Assembly (NCBI GenBank): GCA_942490535.1
Contig: CALNXQ010000001.1
Span: 62,001-126,000, forward strand
Origin: JAEINY01 sp942490535
GTDB taxonomy: Bacteria > Bacteroidota > Bacteroidia > Bacteroidales > Marinilabiliaceae
Direction of reading: 5' to 3'
DNA length: 64,000 nt
Shown: positions 51,808 to 60,641 of the stretch, in pieces
Layout of the letters: every line of letters begins with the position of its first letter
Numbering within the stretch: the first letter of the stretch is position 1
Translations under genes and position numbers: made by a program
The notes under the pieces: model-generated
Seen by the model: only the letters and a program-made list of their open reading frames with translations
The model's database searches: none
What the model was told of the DNA's origin: nothing

Positions 51808-51832
51808 ATAGGACTTTAAAAGAACTTCTATT

Positions 51833-51861
51833 AGGTAAACGCTTTTGCGTTTACCTTTTTT
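51833..51861 (+). terminator. Terminator after the GIN-domain gene
   Basis: AGGTAAACGC and GCGTTTACCT form a 10-bp stem with loop TTTT, followed by T residues. Confidence 0.9.
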
Positions 51862-51969
51862 GTATGTATTAAAAGCAAGTCTGTACTAAAAGTGATCGTA
51901 GCTAGTTCAAATTACCTTGATAGCAAGTATGATGACGTGTTTTTTGCGTGCTGACTATTTGTCTTTTAG

Positions 51970-54828
51970 TTATAACTCCAACAGATAATTAGTCAGATTA
52001 TCTTCGGTATTCAGATCCAGTTTTTTCCGTAATCGATAGCGTTTCACTTCAACACTTCGTGGCGTAAGGTTGAGAAGAAGGGCTATTTCTTTCGACATGA
52101 GGTTCATCCTTAGAAAGGCACATAGTCGTAAATCATTAGGCGTAAGGTCAGGATGTTTATTCCGTAGTTTTTGAATGAAGTTATCATGACCTTCATTAAA
52201 GTGGAGGTTGAACACTTCCAGATCGTTTTTATCTGAAAGATTATTGCTAATTATTTTTAGTGCTTTTGCTTTGGTTAGTACATTGTTTTTTGTTTTGCTA
52301 AGTTCCAATTGATTAATTTCATCCCGCAATTCGGTGAGCACTTCATTTTTTCGCTTCAGTAGCATTGTATAATTGGCAAGCTCTTTTGATTTGTCTGCGA
52401 CTTTAGTCTGTAGCAGTTTATTTTTCATTTCAATGATCTGTTTTTCATTCTGCCGCTTGAGTTTTTTTAGGTAGAGGAGCTTCTGTTGTTTCAAGCGAGT
52501 GGACATTATTTTTCGAATGCTCAAAATCAGGCTTGAAAATACTAACATATATAAGGCAATGGCTAGTGGATGTATCCCCCATGGAGCCGCAATTGTAAAA
52601 TCATAGTGTTGCAGCTCTTTTTGTTGCGATAGTTGGTCCAGTGCCATGAAAGAGATGGAATATTCGCCCCATTTGAGATTATTTATGTTTAGAATATTTT
52701 CGGACAGTGGTGTCCAATCGTTTTTGGGATTTAGTTTGTAATAATATTTCACGGATTGATTAATTATTCCGGGTGCAGACAGCGTAAATTTGAGATTGTT
52801 TTGTGTGTAAGAAAAGCTGGTGTTTTCATTCATGACAACTGGCAGTAATTGGTCTTCGCCTTTCTGATCCATTGTGTGGATAGATTTAATCTTCAGTTGG
52901 AATTGGTTCTTGTGTGAATTTCCTCTTTGTTTTAAATGATAAGTTGAAAATCCATCTTCCAGTCCCAAAAGGTAGGTGTCAGCCGTCAGTTTTGAAATAT
53001 TTTCAAAGAGGTCAACAGGTGAATGGTTAAAAGCTTTATAGTTTATTTTTTGAATGAAGTGAAGTGAATCATGAATCAGCTTGTATCCTTTTATACCTGT
53101 GTTATTAGCAAACCAATATTCATTGGGTTCAGGCTGTGTAATCAAACGCGCATCACTAAAATTTCCCAATTGGTCTTTCAACTGAGTATAAGGAATGATG
53201 GATTGGTCAATATCATTATAGGTGAATAAATGCTCGTTATTCGTAAAAACGATTCGCTTACCAACTTTAAAAGTATTGATATCATAGTCGGATAGAAAGC
53301 CTTGTTTTTCTCCAAATTCAGTAATGCTTATTATAGCATCAGCTTCCGGGTTTAGTTTATATCTGTACAAATGTTTGTAAATATGGCTGACCCATAGATT
53401 CCCTTCATAGTCAAATTCTAAATAGCGGATGGGAATAGAGGTGTTTTGCAGCATGCCGTTAAATTTCCACAAGCCCCCCTTATCCTTCTTATAGATGGCA
53501 ACCCCAATATAAGTGCCCTGGTATAACATTCCATTTTGCGGATGTACAACCATGTTAGAACCTCCTGAAATGGACGATATTTTGGAAAGATTTGAGCCTC
53601 TTGTAACGTACGTGCCATCATTGTGTCCAAACAATAGCTGATTGCCTGCTTTTAGGATGGACCAACATTGTCCTTGCGTGTGCGGATGTAATTGAATACT
53701 TATTTCTTTGTTATCAACCGGAGGCCAGATAGTGCTAAAGATGCCATGATTGGTGCCTAAATAGAGCCGATTATCATGCATTTGCGCGGCATAAACTGAA
53801 CCTAAGGCTCCGGTGGCATCTTCAAACAATTCAATGGGCTGATCCAGATCTATCATATCAATGCCTTTATCCAACGCTACCCACAATTTGTTATTTTGAT
53901 CAAATAAGAGATCAAGGACTGTATTGTTTTGTAAGCCGTTACTTTTATGAAAGTGTCGGAGTAGCTTTCCGTTGGGTGAGAATATATAAACACCATCACT
54001 AATGGTGCCGATGACCAACTTGTTCGCATTGGCAGTTGCTTTGTTTATTTGTTTATTTGCCAGAATATGGTTGGCTTCACTTTCCCATTTTGTAACTGAT
54101 TGCTCATCACCAATGAACAGTCCGTTTTTATCTGTAACAATAATGGTTGTAGTATTGGTATGAATAACATCAATAACGTTATAGGCATTTAATGCATTGA
54201 GAGCATTATTCTTTTCAAGTATCAATTGATCTGTTATCTCATAGAATCCTTTACTCAACAGGAATGCATAGGGCTTGTTATAAATGGAATGCAGTGAAAA
54301 AACAGCATTGTTGGGATCAATTACGGTTATCTTTTCATTGTACAGAACGTAGATGCGCGCAAATGATCGGAAATAGATTTTGCCATTTATTTTCGTAATC
54401 TCCCAAATGTCTTCATTCTTGAAGCGGTGTGAAGCCGGGAGAAGCTGGCTGACGGAATGATACTCCAGTTGGCCTTCAGGTGCGTATTCCCAGTAACCGA
54501 ATTCCTCATGACCACCAACATAGATTCTACCATCGCTGTCGGCATAAACCGAACGAATAGTAATGTTATCTTTTAATTTATGGGTCGTCCACGTATATCC
54601 GTCAAAGCGTAACAGTCCAAATGTATTGCCAAAAAATAACTCACCTTCTTTGTTTTGACTGATGGCCCAGTTTTGATTGGCGGCCTGGTACTGCTCTTTG
54701 GAGAAGTTATGAATGATGGCTTTTCGCTGCAGTACGATGTTTTCACCTGCGGCTGATACCGCTGAATAAATGAATGGCAATAGAATGATCCATCGAATAT
54801 GATTGAATTTTAAAAGTGTTTTTTTCAT
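51970..54828 (-). CDS. Membrane-tethered propeller sensor with LuxR-type HTH (PUL regulator)
   Basis: A 952-residue one-protein regulator. After a signal/anchor segment (about 1-28) comes a periplasmic two-component-regulator-type beta-propeller (about 35-640), then a Y_Y_Y domain (about 655-735), a membrane helix (about 745-767), a coiled coil (about 768-865) and a C-terminal HTH of the LuxR type (LTPNDLRLCAFLRMNLMSKEIA). It resembles hybrid two-component systems of polysaccharide loci but has no kinase or receiver domain. It presumably couples glycan sensing directly to DNA binding or recruits a partner. It is divergent from susC, 325 bases away, and is the likely regulator of that locus. 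Confidence 0.88.
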   Translation of the reverse strand: MKKTLLKFNHIRWIILLPFIYSAVSAAGENIVLQRKAIIHNFSKEQYQAANQNWAISQNKEGELFFGNTFGLLRFDGYTWTTHKLKDNITIRSVYADSDGRIYVGGHEEFGYWEYAPEGQLEYHSVSQLLPASHRFKNEDIWEITKINGKIYFRSFARIYVLYNEKITVIDPNNAVFSLHSIYNKPYAFLLSKGFYEITDQLILEKNNALNALNAYNVIDVIHTNTTTIIVTDKNGLFIGDEQSVTKWESEANHILANKQINKATANANKLVIGTISDGVYIFSPNGKLLRHFHKSNGLQNNTVLDLLFDQNNKLWVALDKGIDMIDLDQPIELFEDATGALGSVYAAQMHDNRLYLGTNHGIFSTIWPPVDNKEISIQLHPHTQGQCWSILKAGNQLLFGHNDGTYVTRGSNLSKISSISGGSNMVVHPQNGMLYQGTYIGVAIYKKDKGGLWKFNGMLQNTSIPIRYLEFDYEGNLWVSHIYKHLYRYKLNPEADAIISITEFGEKQGFLSDYDINTFKVGKRIVFTNNEHLFTYNDIDQSIIPYTQLKDQLGNFSDARLITQPEPNEYWFANNTGIKGYKLIHDSLHFIQKINYKAFNHSPVDLFENISKLTADTYLLGLEDGFSTYHLKQRGNSHKNQFQLKIKSIHTMDQKGEDQLLPVVMNENTSFSYTQNNLKFTLSAPGIINQSVKYYYKLNPKNDWTPLSENILNINNLKWGEYSISFMALDQLSQQKELQHYDFTIAAPWGIHPLAIALYMLVFSSLILSIRKIMSTRLKQQKLLYLKKLKRQNEKQIIEMKNKLLQTKVADKSKELANYTMLLKRKNEVLTELRDEINQLELSKTKNNVLTKAKALKIISNNLSDKNDLEVFNLHFNEGHDNFIQKLRNKHPDLTPNDLRLCAFLRMNLMSKEIALLLNLTPRSVEVKRYRLRKKLDLNTEDNLTNYLLEL

Positions 54829-55153
54829 AACTTGATCTCCCCCTACATTTTCCTTACAAAAGAAGTAAATAATTGTTAAAAAAGCTTCAAAATCACCTCA
54901 ACATCACCACAACAGCATGTGAAAAATGATATTTCATTAAACAGGTATTGTGGGTTCTAAGGTGTAGTATAGTAGTGAATTGGGGTTTGTTTTTGGTGTT
55001 TCTGTTTTGTGCAGGGGTATTGTTGTGGTGAATCTTTTCGTGATGTGGAGAAGAGATGGAATATTTGTATTGAAAATGTGTCAGTACAGATACCTTAATT
55101 ATTCAGAGCTCTTAAGTAAAAAACAAACAGTAAAGTATTACTAATTCAAGTTT
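54829..55153. promoter_or_regulatory. Divergent control region between regulator and susC
   Basis: This 325-base AT-rich gap has no clear TAnnTTTG box in front of susC. It holds an 11-bp exact inverted repeat, TCACCACAACA at 54904-54914 and TGTTGTGGTGA at 55021-55031, about 106 bases apart, which could be regulator half-sites. I see no gene here. Confidence 0.3.
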
Positions 55154-58124
55154 ATGATGAAAAAAACAGTAGTAGTTATAATGGCAATACTAATATCATT
55201 TTCAGTAATGGCTCAGGAGCGATTGCTGGAAGGTATTATTGTTGATAAGCAGGATGGGTCGCCCATACCAGGGGTGAATATTCTGATCAAAGGGACGCAA
55301 CAAGGGACTATTACCGGAGAGAATGGTCGATTTAAGATAATGGTGGCAGATAAAACTCAATTACTGGTTTCATTTATTGGGTATCAAACACAAGAGATGG
55401 CCGTTACCGGTTTAAAAGATGTGACCATCTATCTGGAAAGTTCAATCCAAAGTCTCGATGATGTTGTAGTAGTGGCATATGGAACTCAGAAAAAATCTGA
55501 TTTAACAGGGGCGGTCGCCAATATTAAGTCAGCGGATATCGCAAAAATTCAAAGTCCACGCGCTGAAAATGCCTTGGAAGGAAAAGTATCAGGTGTGATT
55601 GTGACGCCTTCAGGTGCGCCGGGAAGTGCCCCTTCTATTTTTATCCGTGGTTTTGGTTCGGTTAATGAGAATGCACCGATCTATGTAGTAGACGGAATGA
55701 TTTTATACAGTATTGATCATTTGAATCCATCGGATATTGAATCGATCTCTGTATTAAAGGACGCTTCAGCAGCTGCACTTTATGGTGCCCGTGGAGGTAA
55801 TGGTGTGATTATGGTGACCACTAAAAAGGGAAGCAGTGAAGAGGGAAGTATCTCCATCAACTACAGTCAGGGGGTGCAAAAGGTGACAAACTACCCGGAT
55901 ATGGTTTCACCGGCGCAATATGCCCAGCTGATGAATGAACTCACCGGAACGAATCAGTATCCTAATCCGGTCAGCCTGACTGGAACAAATTGGTTTGATG
56001 AAATCTTCCAAACGGCACCTACCCGTAATATGAATGTGGCTTTTTCGGGTGGCAATGCGAAACGCCATTATAACCTGAGTGTCACTGGTTATGAGCAGGA
56101 AGGTGTGGTGAAAGGCGACGAATACCAGCGCTTGACAGTGTTGTTGAATAACAACTACAAGGTGAAGAGTTGGCTGAATGTGGGTACCAATGTGCAGTTT
56201 GCTTTTTTCAATACGCAAGGTGCTCCAGGCGGATTAATTGAAGCCGCTTATAGGACTGATCCGCTCATGCCGATATACAATGAAGATGGCTCTTATGGCC
56301 AGAGTGACAATGGTAACTTTGCCAATATAGCGGCCAAATATGAATTTGAAGGACGCGGTAAAAATCAAACCTATAAAACGGTTGGGAATGCCTATGCCGA
56401 GATTGAGCTACCTTTTGATTTGAAGTTCAAATCCACCTTTGGTATTGAAACCACTCATGTGTATGGCAAGTCATTTACACCCAAATATTTTGTGAGCCCC
56501 TGGCAGAAAACAGATAAGAGCTCCATTGGTGTGGATAATAGTCGATATGTGAATTATTCCTTCGAAAACCTGTTGTTTTATAGTAAAGAGATTGATTTGC
56601 ATAAGTTTGATGCCATGGCCGGTATGAGTTCATACATTGGAATGAGCGAATGGTTAAATGGCGGAAGAAGTAATGTGAAAGGTGAATCCGAAGATTTCTG
56701 GTATCTGGATGCAGGTGTGGTGAAAGATTTAACCGATATCTCCAATGGAAATAGTGGTAGTGAAAATCGCATGTTGTCCTATTTATTCCGTTTCAACTAT
56801 TTCGTATAATAACATCTACTATCTGACGGCTACGATGCGTCGAGATGGCTCGTCACGGTTTGGTGAGGACAATAAATTTGGAAATTTCCCTTCCATGGCT
56901 TTAGGGTATCGTGTTTCTGAAGAGGCCTATTTTGAACCATTTCGTCATGTGGTTTCTCATTTGAAACTGAGAGGTAGCTGGGGTAAGACAGGAAATGACC
57001 GCATTGGTGATTATGCCGCATACCCGGGGGTGAACACTGGTTTGGATGTGGTATTTGGTACAGGTCAGCAAAAACAAGAGGGGGGTACAGTAACGGAGCT
57101 TACCAATACTGCGGTGCGTTGGGAAAAGCATAAACAGTTGAATGTTGGCTTTGAGGCTGGTTTCCTGAATAATGGATTGATGCTGGAGATGGATTACTAC
57201 AAACGTACCACTGAAGATATGTTGTTGCCAGGTTCTATTTTATCGCATACGGGATACACAGGCGTAGGTATGGTAAATGTAGGATCGGTCGAAAACAGAG
57301 GTTTAGATCTGAGTGTCACCTGGAAACATAAGGTGGGTGATTTCAATTACATGATTGGTGTAGTTGGTTCTACGGTTGACAACGAAGTATTGGCACTGTC
57401 GAAAGAGGATGATGTTTTATGGAAAGGTGATTTAGGTAATGGACGTAGTGCTTCGCGTACCATTGTGGGTGAGTCTGTCGGGCATTTTTATGGGTATGTG
57501 ATGGATGGCATCTTTCAGAATGATCAGGAGGTAGCTGACGGTCCTGTATTTAATGGTAATTCACAACCTGGAGATATCCGATACAAAGATTTCAATAAGG
57601 ATGGTATGATTGATGATGATGACAAACGTATCATTGGATCCCCTCATGCAGACTATATTTTAGGACTAAACCTATCAGCCGGGTATAAGAACTTTGATTT
57701 CTCAGCCTCTTTCTCCGGACAGTTTGGTAAGGATATCTACAATAAAAAGAAAGCGGTTCGTTTTGCTAATAATAATTTCGAAACTTCCTATTGGGACAGA
57801 TGGCATGGTGAAGGGACCAGTAATAGTGAGCCACGTGTCACTAACTCTGGAGAGAACTACGAAGTGTCCAACCGTTTTATAGAAGACGGATCTTACTTGC
57901 GCATCAGTGATATTTCGCTGGGTTATACCATGCCTAAACATTTATCGGATAAGGTGCATTTGAATAAAGTACGGGTGTATGTGTCGGGAAGTAATCTGTA
58001 TACGTTTACTGATTACTCCGGATTTGATCCCATTATTGGCGGGCACCCTACTGAATCAGGTATAGACGGGGGAGCTTACCCTGTACCTGCGACCTATTCC
58101 TTTGGTGTTAATCTTGAATTTTAA
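55154..58124 (+). pseudogene. susC: SusC/RagA-type TonB-dependent transporter with a one-base frameshift
   Basis: An outer-membrane importer of about 990 residues that works with SusD to take up oligosaccharides. The signal peptide ends VMAQ, and a CarboxypepD_reg-like domain (about 22-98), a TonB plug (ALEGKVSGVIV, LYGARGGNGVI) and the beta-barrel follow, ending in the typical SFGVNLEF. The frame breaks at 56800-56802: the first frame ends at a TAA at 56807-56809 and the second resumes as SYNNIYYLTATMRRDG. Removing one T from the TTT there restores a continuous, canonical barrel. Either the copy is inactive in this strain, or the extra base is a sequencing error. Confidence 0.9.
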
Positions 58125-58134
58125 TCTTACGATC

Positions 58135-59616
58135 ATGAAAAATAGCAGATATATAATACTGGCACTTTTAATGATGATGGGCTTGGGTGCTTGTAATGAG
58201 GATTTCCTGGATACAGTACCACCATCTACCATTACACCTCCTACCTTTTGGGCCAATGATTCCTCAGCCACATTGGCGGTGAATGCCATTTATAATACAA
58301 TAAATGGTTGGGATCACATTAGCTTCGGCTCTTTCGGCATTAAGAACATCTATTCGGACGATGCGGATAAGGGCAGTATCCCCGGTGATGGAGTACCCAT
58401 GCCTGAGTTTGATGAACTAAATGTACTGCCTAGTAATATTCATGTTAATGGTTGGTGGAACAGTAATTTTCAGGGAGTGAACCGTGCTAATCAGGTGTTG
58501 GAAAACGTAGCAGGTATGAAATCGCTGGATGAGAATAAACGGAAACAGTTACTTGGAGAGGCTCATTTTTTCAGAGCTTATTTCTTCTTCAATCTGGTTC
58601 GTGCATTTGGCGATGTACCTAAAGTGAACCGTTTGTTAACGCCTGATGAGTTTAACCTGCCTCGTTCCCCTAAAACTGAAATCTACAATGAAATAATTTT
58701 TCCCGATTTAGAAAAGGCTGTGGAGTGGTTGCCGGAGAAATCGGAATATGCTGCCTCGCAAATAGGACGGATAACTAAAGGTGCGGCTCGCGGGATGTTG
58801 GCAAAAGCCTATCTGTTTGCACAAGATAATAGCAATGCGCTGAAGTATGCGGAGGAGGTGATTAATTCAAAGGAGTATTCGCTTCTGGACGAATATGCCA
58901 TGAATTTCAGAGCACTTGGTGAGAATGGCGTGGAGTCTCTATTTGAGGTGCAGTGCTCCAATGTATTTAACGGTAATGATGGCCATACCATTACACAATT
59001 ACCTCGCGATGCGGGTAATGGCCGCAACTGGGGATGGGGATTCAACGTGCCCTCTCAATCATTACTGGATGAGTTTGAAGCTGGAGATCCGCGAAAAGAG
59101 GCGACAGTTATAACCCGGGGGCAGACCTTGTACGATGGTGTGTTGGTGGGATTACAAGCCAAAAATCCATATTACAATTACAAATCTTATCAGCCCTATG
59201 AAGAAAACGACTGGAATGGTAGTAAAAATGTGGTGCTGTTACGTTATGCCGATGTGTTGTTAGTGGCGGCTGAAGCGGCTAATGAAACAAACAATCCCAC
59301 GTTGGCTAACAAATATCTGAAGGAGGTACGTGATCGCGCCCGTAACGGTAGAACAGATGTTCTTCCGGAAGTGACCACAACCGATAAAACGGAATTACGT
59401 CATGCCATTTGGCACGAACGACGCGTGGAGCTGGCCATGGAGGGCCACCGTACTTTTGATATGATGCGTATGGATGATGTGGAAGCGGGGTACGCGGCTA
59501 AAGCTTATCAAAAAGCAGGTAAGACCAACTGGAGCGACTATAAGAAGCTCATGCCTGTTCCAGCCATTCAAATTGACTTAAGTAAAGATGTGCTAAAGCA
59601 AAATCCAGGTTACTAA
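58135..59616 (+). CDS. susD: SusD-like glycan-binding lipoprotein
   Basis: A 493-residue surface lipoprotein from the ATG at 58135, 10 bases after susC ends; an in-frame ATG at 58102 lies inside susC. The lipobox is GLGAC (Cys20), followed by NEDFLDTVPPS, the usual SusD N-terminus. Tetratricopeptide-like helices (HFFRAYFFFNLVRAFGDVP, AKAYLFAQ) and a C-terminal RagB/SusD region (LRYADVLLVAAEA, WHERRVELAMEGHRTFDMMR) are standard. It forms the lid of the SusC transporter and binds the target glycan. Confidence 0.95.
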   Translation: MKNSRYIILALLMMMGLGACNEDFLDTVPPSTITPPTFWANDSSATLAVNAIYNTINGWDHISFGSFGIKNIYSDDADKGSIPGDGVPMPEFDELNVLPSNIHVNGWWNSNFQGVNRANQVLENVAGMKSLDENKRKQLLGEAHFFRAYFFFNLVRAFGDVPKVNRLLTPDEFNLPRSPKTEIYNEIIFPDLEKAVEWLPEKSEYAASQIGRITKGAARGMLAKAYLFAQDNSNALKYAEEVINSKEYSLLDEYAMNFRALGENGVESLFEVQCSNVFNGNDGHTITQLPRDAGNGRNWGWGFNVPSQSLLDEFEAGDPRKEATVITRGQTLYDGVLVGLQAKNPYYNYKSYQPYEENDWNGSKNVVLLRYADVLLVAAEAANETNNPTLANKYLKEVRDRARNGRTDVLPEVTTTDKTELRHAIWHERRVELAMEGHRTFDMMRMDDVEAGYAAKAYQKAGKTNWSDYKKLMPVPAIQIDLSKDVLKQNPGY

Positions 59617-59619
59617 TTC

Positions 59620-59646
59620 AAAATCCAAAATCCAAAATCCAAAATC
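59620..59646 (+). repeat. Tandem 7-mer repeat directly before a start codon
   Basis: AAAATCC occurs three times in a row followed by AAAATC, ending at the base before the ATG at 59647. The repeat makes up nearly the whole gap between susD and the next gene. Confidence 0.85.
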
Positions 59647-60552
59647 ATGAAAAGAAATCTATTTATTATATGTGTTTGGTTAGTGAGTACGCTCACGTTT
59701 GCGCAGGATCAGGTATTTTTTTCCGAAGGAACGGATGCGACTTTCTATGATCAGGGAATTGTGGATTTAGCCAATTTGGGCAGCAGTACTTTTGAGCACG
59801 TAGCGCCGCCTTGTTGTCCGGAGTATAATGATAAGATGCCGTGTGCAACAGTGGCTCATAGCGGCAGTACGTCGTTGAAATTTCATTACACTTCGGCCTC
59901 GCCAACCGGTGCGTGGAAGGCGACTGTATTTAGGAATGATTGGGCTGACATTGATATCACGGCCAATAACTATCTGACGTTTTTTCTCTATTCAACCACT
60001 GCGTTATCTAAAGAAGCCTTGCCAAAAGTAGGTTTAAGAGTACGCCGGAATGATAACGATAGTGAAGAGGATACAGAGTATTATAGCATTGCTGATTTCA
60101 ATCAGGATGTTCCTCCTAATACGTGGGTGAAAATAGGTGTGCCGTTGAGTGTGATAGTAGGTGGAGGCGTTCCAGGTACGTTCAATTTTACTAAAGTTAA
60201 GGCGGTTGTTTTCGGGCAATCAGAAACAAATGGTCTTGAGAGAACACTTTATATTGATGAAGTGAAAACAACCAATGAGGTGCTAACTGGCATATTGGAT
60301 AATTATATGTCTGATGTGCAGATTGTACCTAATCCTGTAAAGAGTATTGCTACATTGACATTACCGGATGCTTTACAGGATGAAAGCTTGCAGTTGACCA
60401 TCACCAGTGCTACCGGCAGTGAAGTAGAAAAACGAAACATATCGGGACAACAAGTGGTGACACTTGATATGTCTTCGCATGCCAGCGGTCTCTATTTTGT
60501 GAGTGTAAGCGATGGAAAAGAGACCATTGTAAAAAAAGTACTTAAGCAATAA
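59647..60552 (+). CDS. Secreted putative carbohydrate-binding module with T9SS sorting domain
   Basis: A 301-residue exported protein. A signal peptide (about 1-20) is followed by a beta-rich module (about 21-210) that is also found at the N-terminus of the next gene product, where roughly half the residues are the same. It carries the motif APPCCPEYNDKMPC. The last ~80 residues (IVPNPVKSIATLTLP to the end) are a type IX secretion (Por) sorting domain, so the protein is sent to the cell surface or released. No catalytic motif is seen. In this locus the module is most likely glycan-binding, but no CBM family is recognised. Confidence 0.8.
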   Translation: MKRNLFIICVWLVSTLTFAQDQVFFSEGTDATFYDQGIVDLANLGSSTFEHVAPPCCPEYNDKMPCATVAHSGSTSLKFHYTSASPTGAWKATVFRNDWADIDITANNYLTFFLYSTTALSKEALPKVGLRVRRNDNDSEEDTEYYSIADFNQDVPPNTWVKIGVPLSVIVGGGVPGTFNFTKVKAVVFGQSETNGLERTLYIDEVKTTNEVLTGILDNYMSDVQIVPNPVKSIATLTLPDALQDESLQLTITSATGSEVEKRNISGQQVVTLDMSSHASGLYFVSVSDGKETIVKKVLKQ

Positions 60553-60593
60553 CGATTCTTTTTACTCAAAATGAGCAAATAGCTTTTGCAATA

Positions 60594-60628
60594 AAAACCT
60601 CTGGTTCAGTAACTGAACCAGAGGTTTT
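60594..60628. other. Perfect 17-bp inverted repeat between two PUL genes
   Basis: AAAACCTCTGGTTCAGT and ACTGAACCAGAGGTTTT flank a single base. In RNA this is a very stable hairpin that ends 13 bases before the next ATG. It may terminate part of the transcripts, protect the upstream mRNA, or reduce translation of the downstream gene. Confidence 0.85.
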
Positions 60629-60641
60629 AAAAGAAAATTTC

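Noticed and set aside
55154..58124. Two separate SusC genes
   Set aside because: The two frames overlap and together give one canonical transporter once a single T is removed; neither half is complete.
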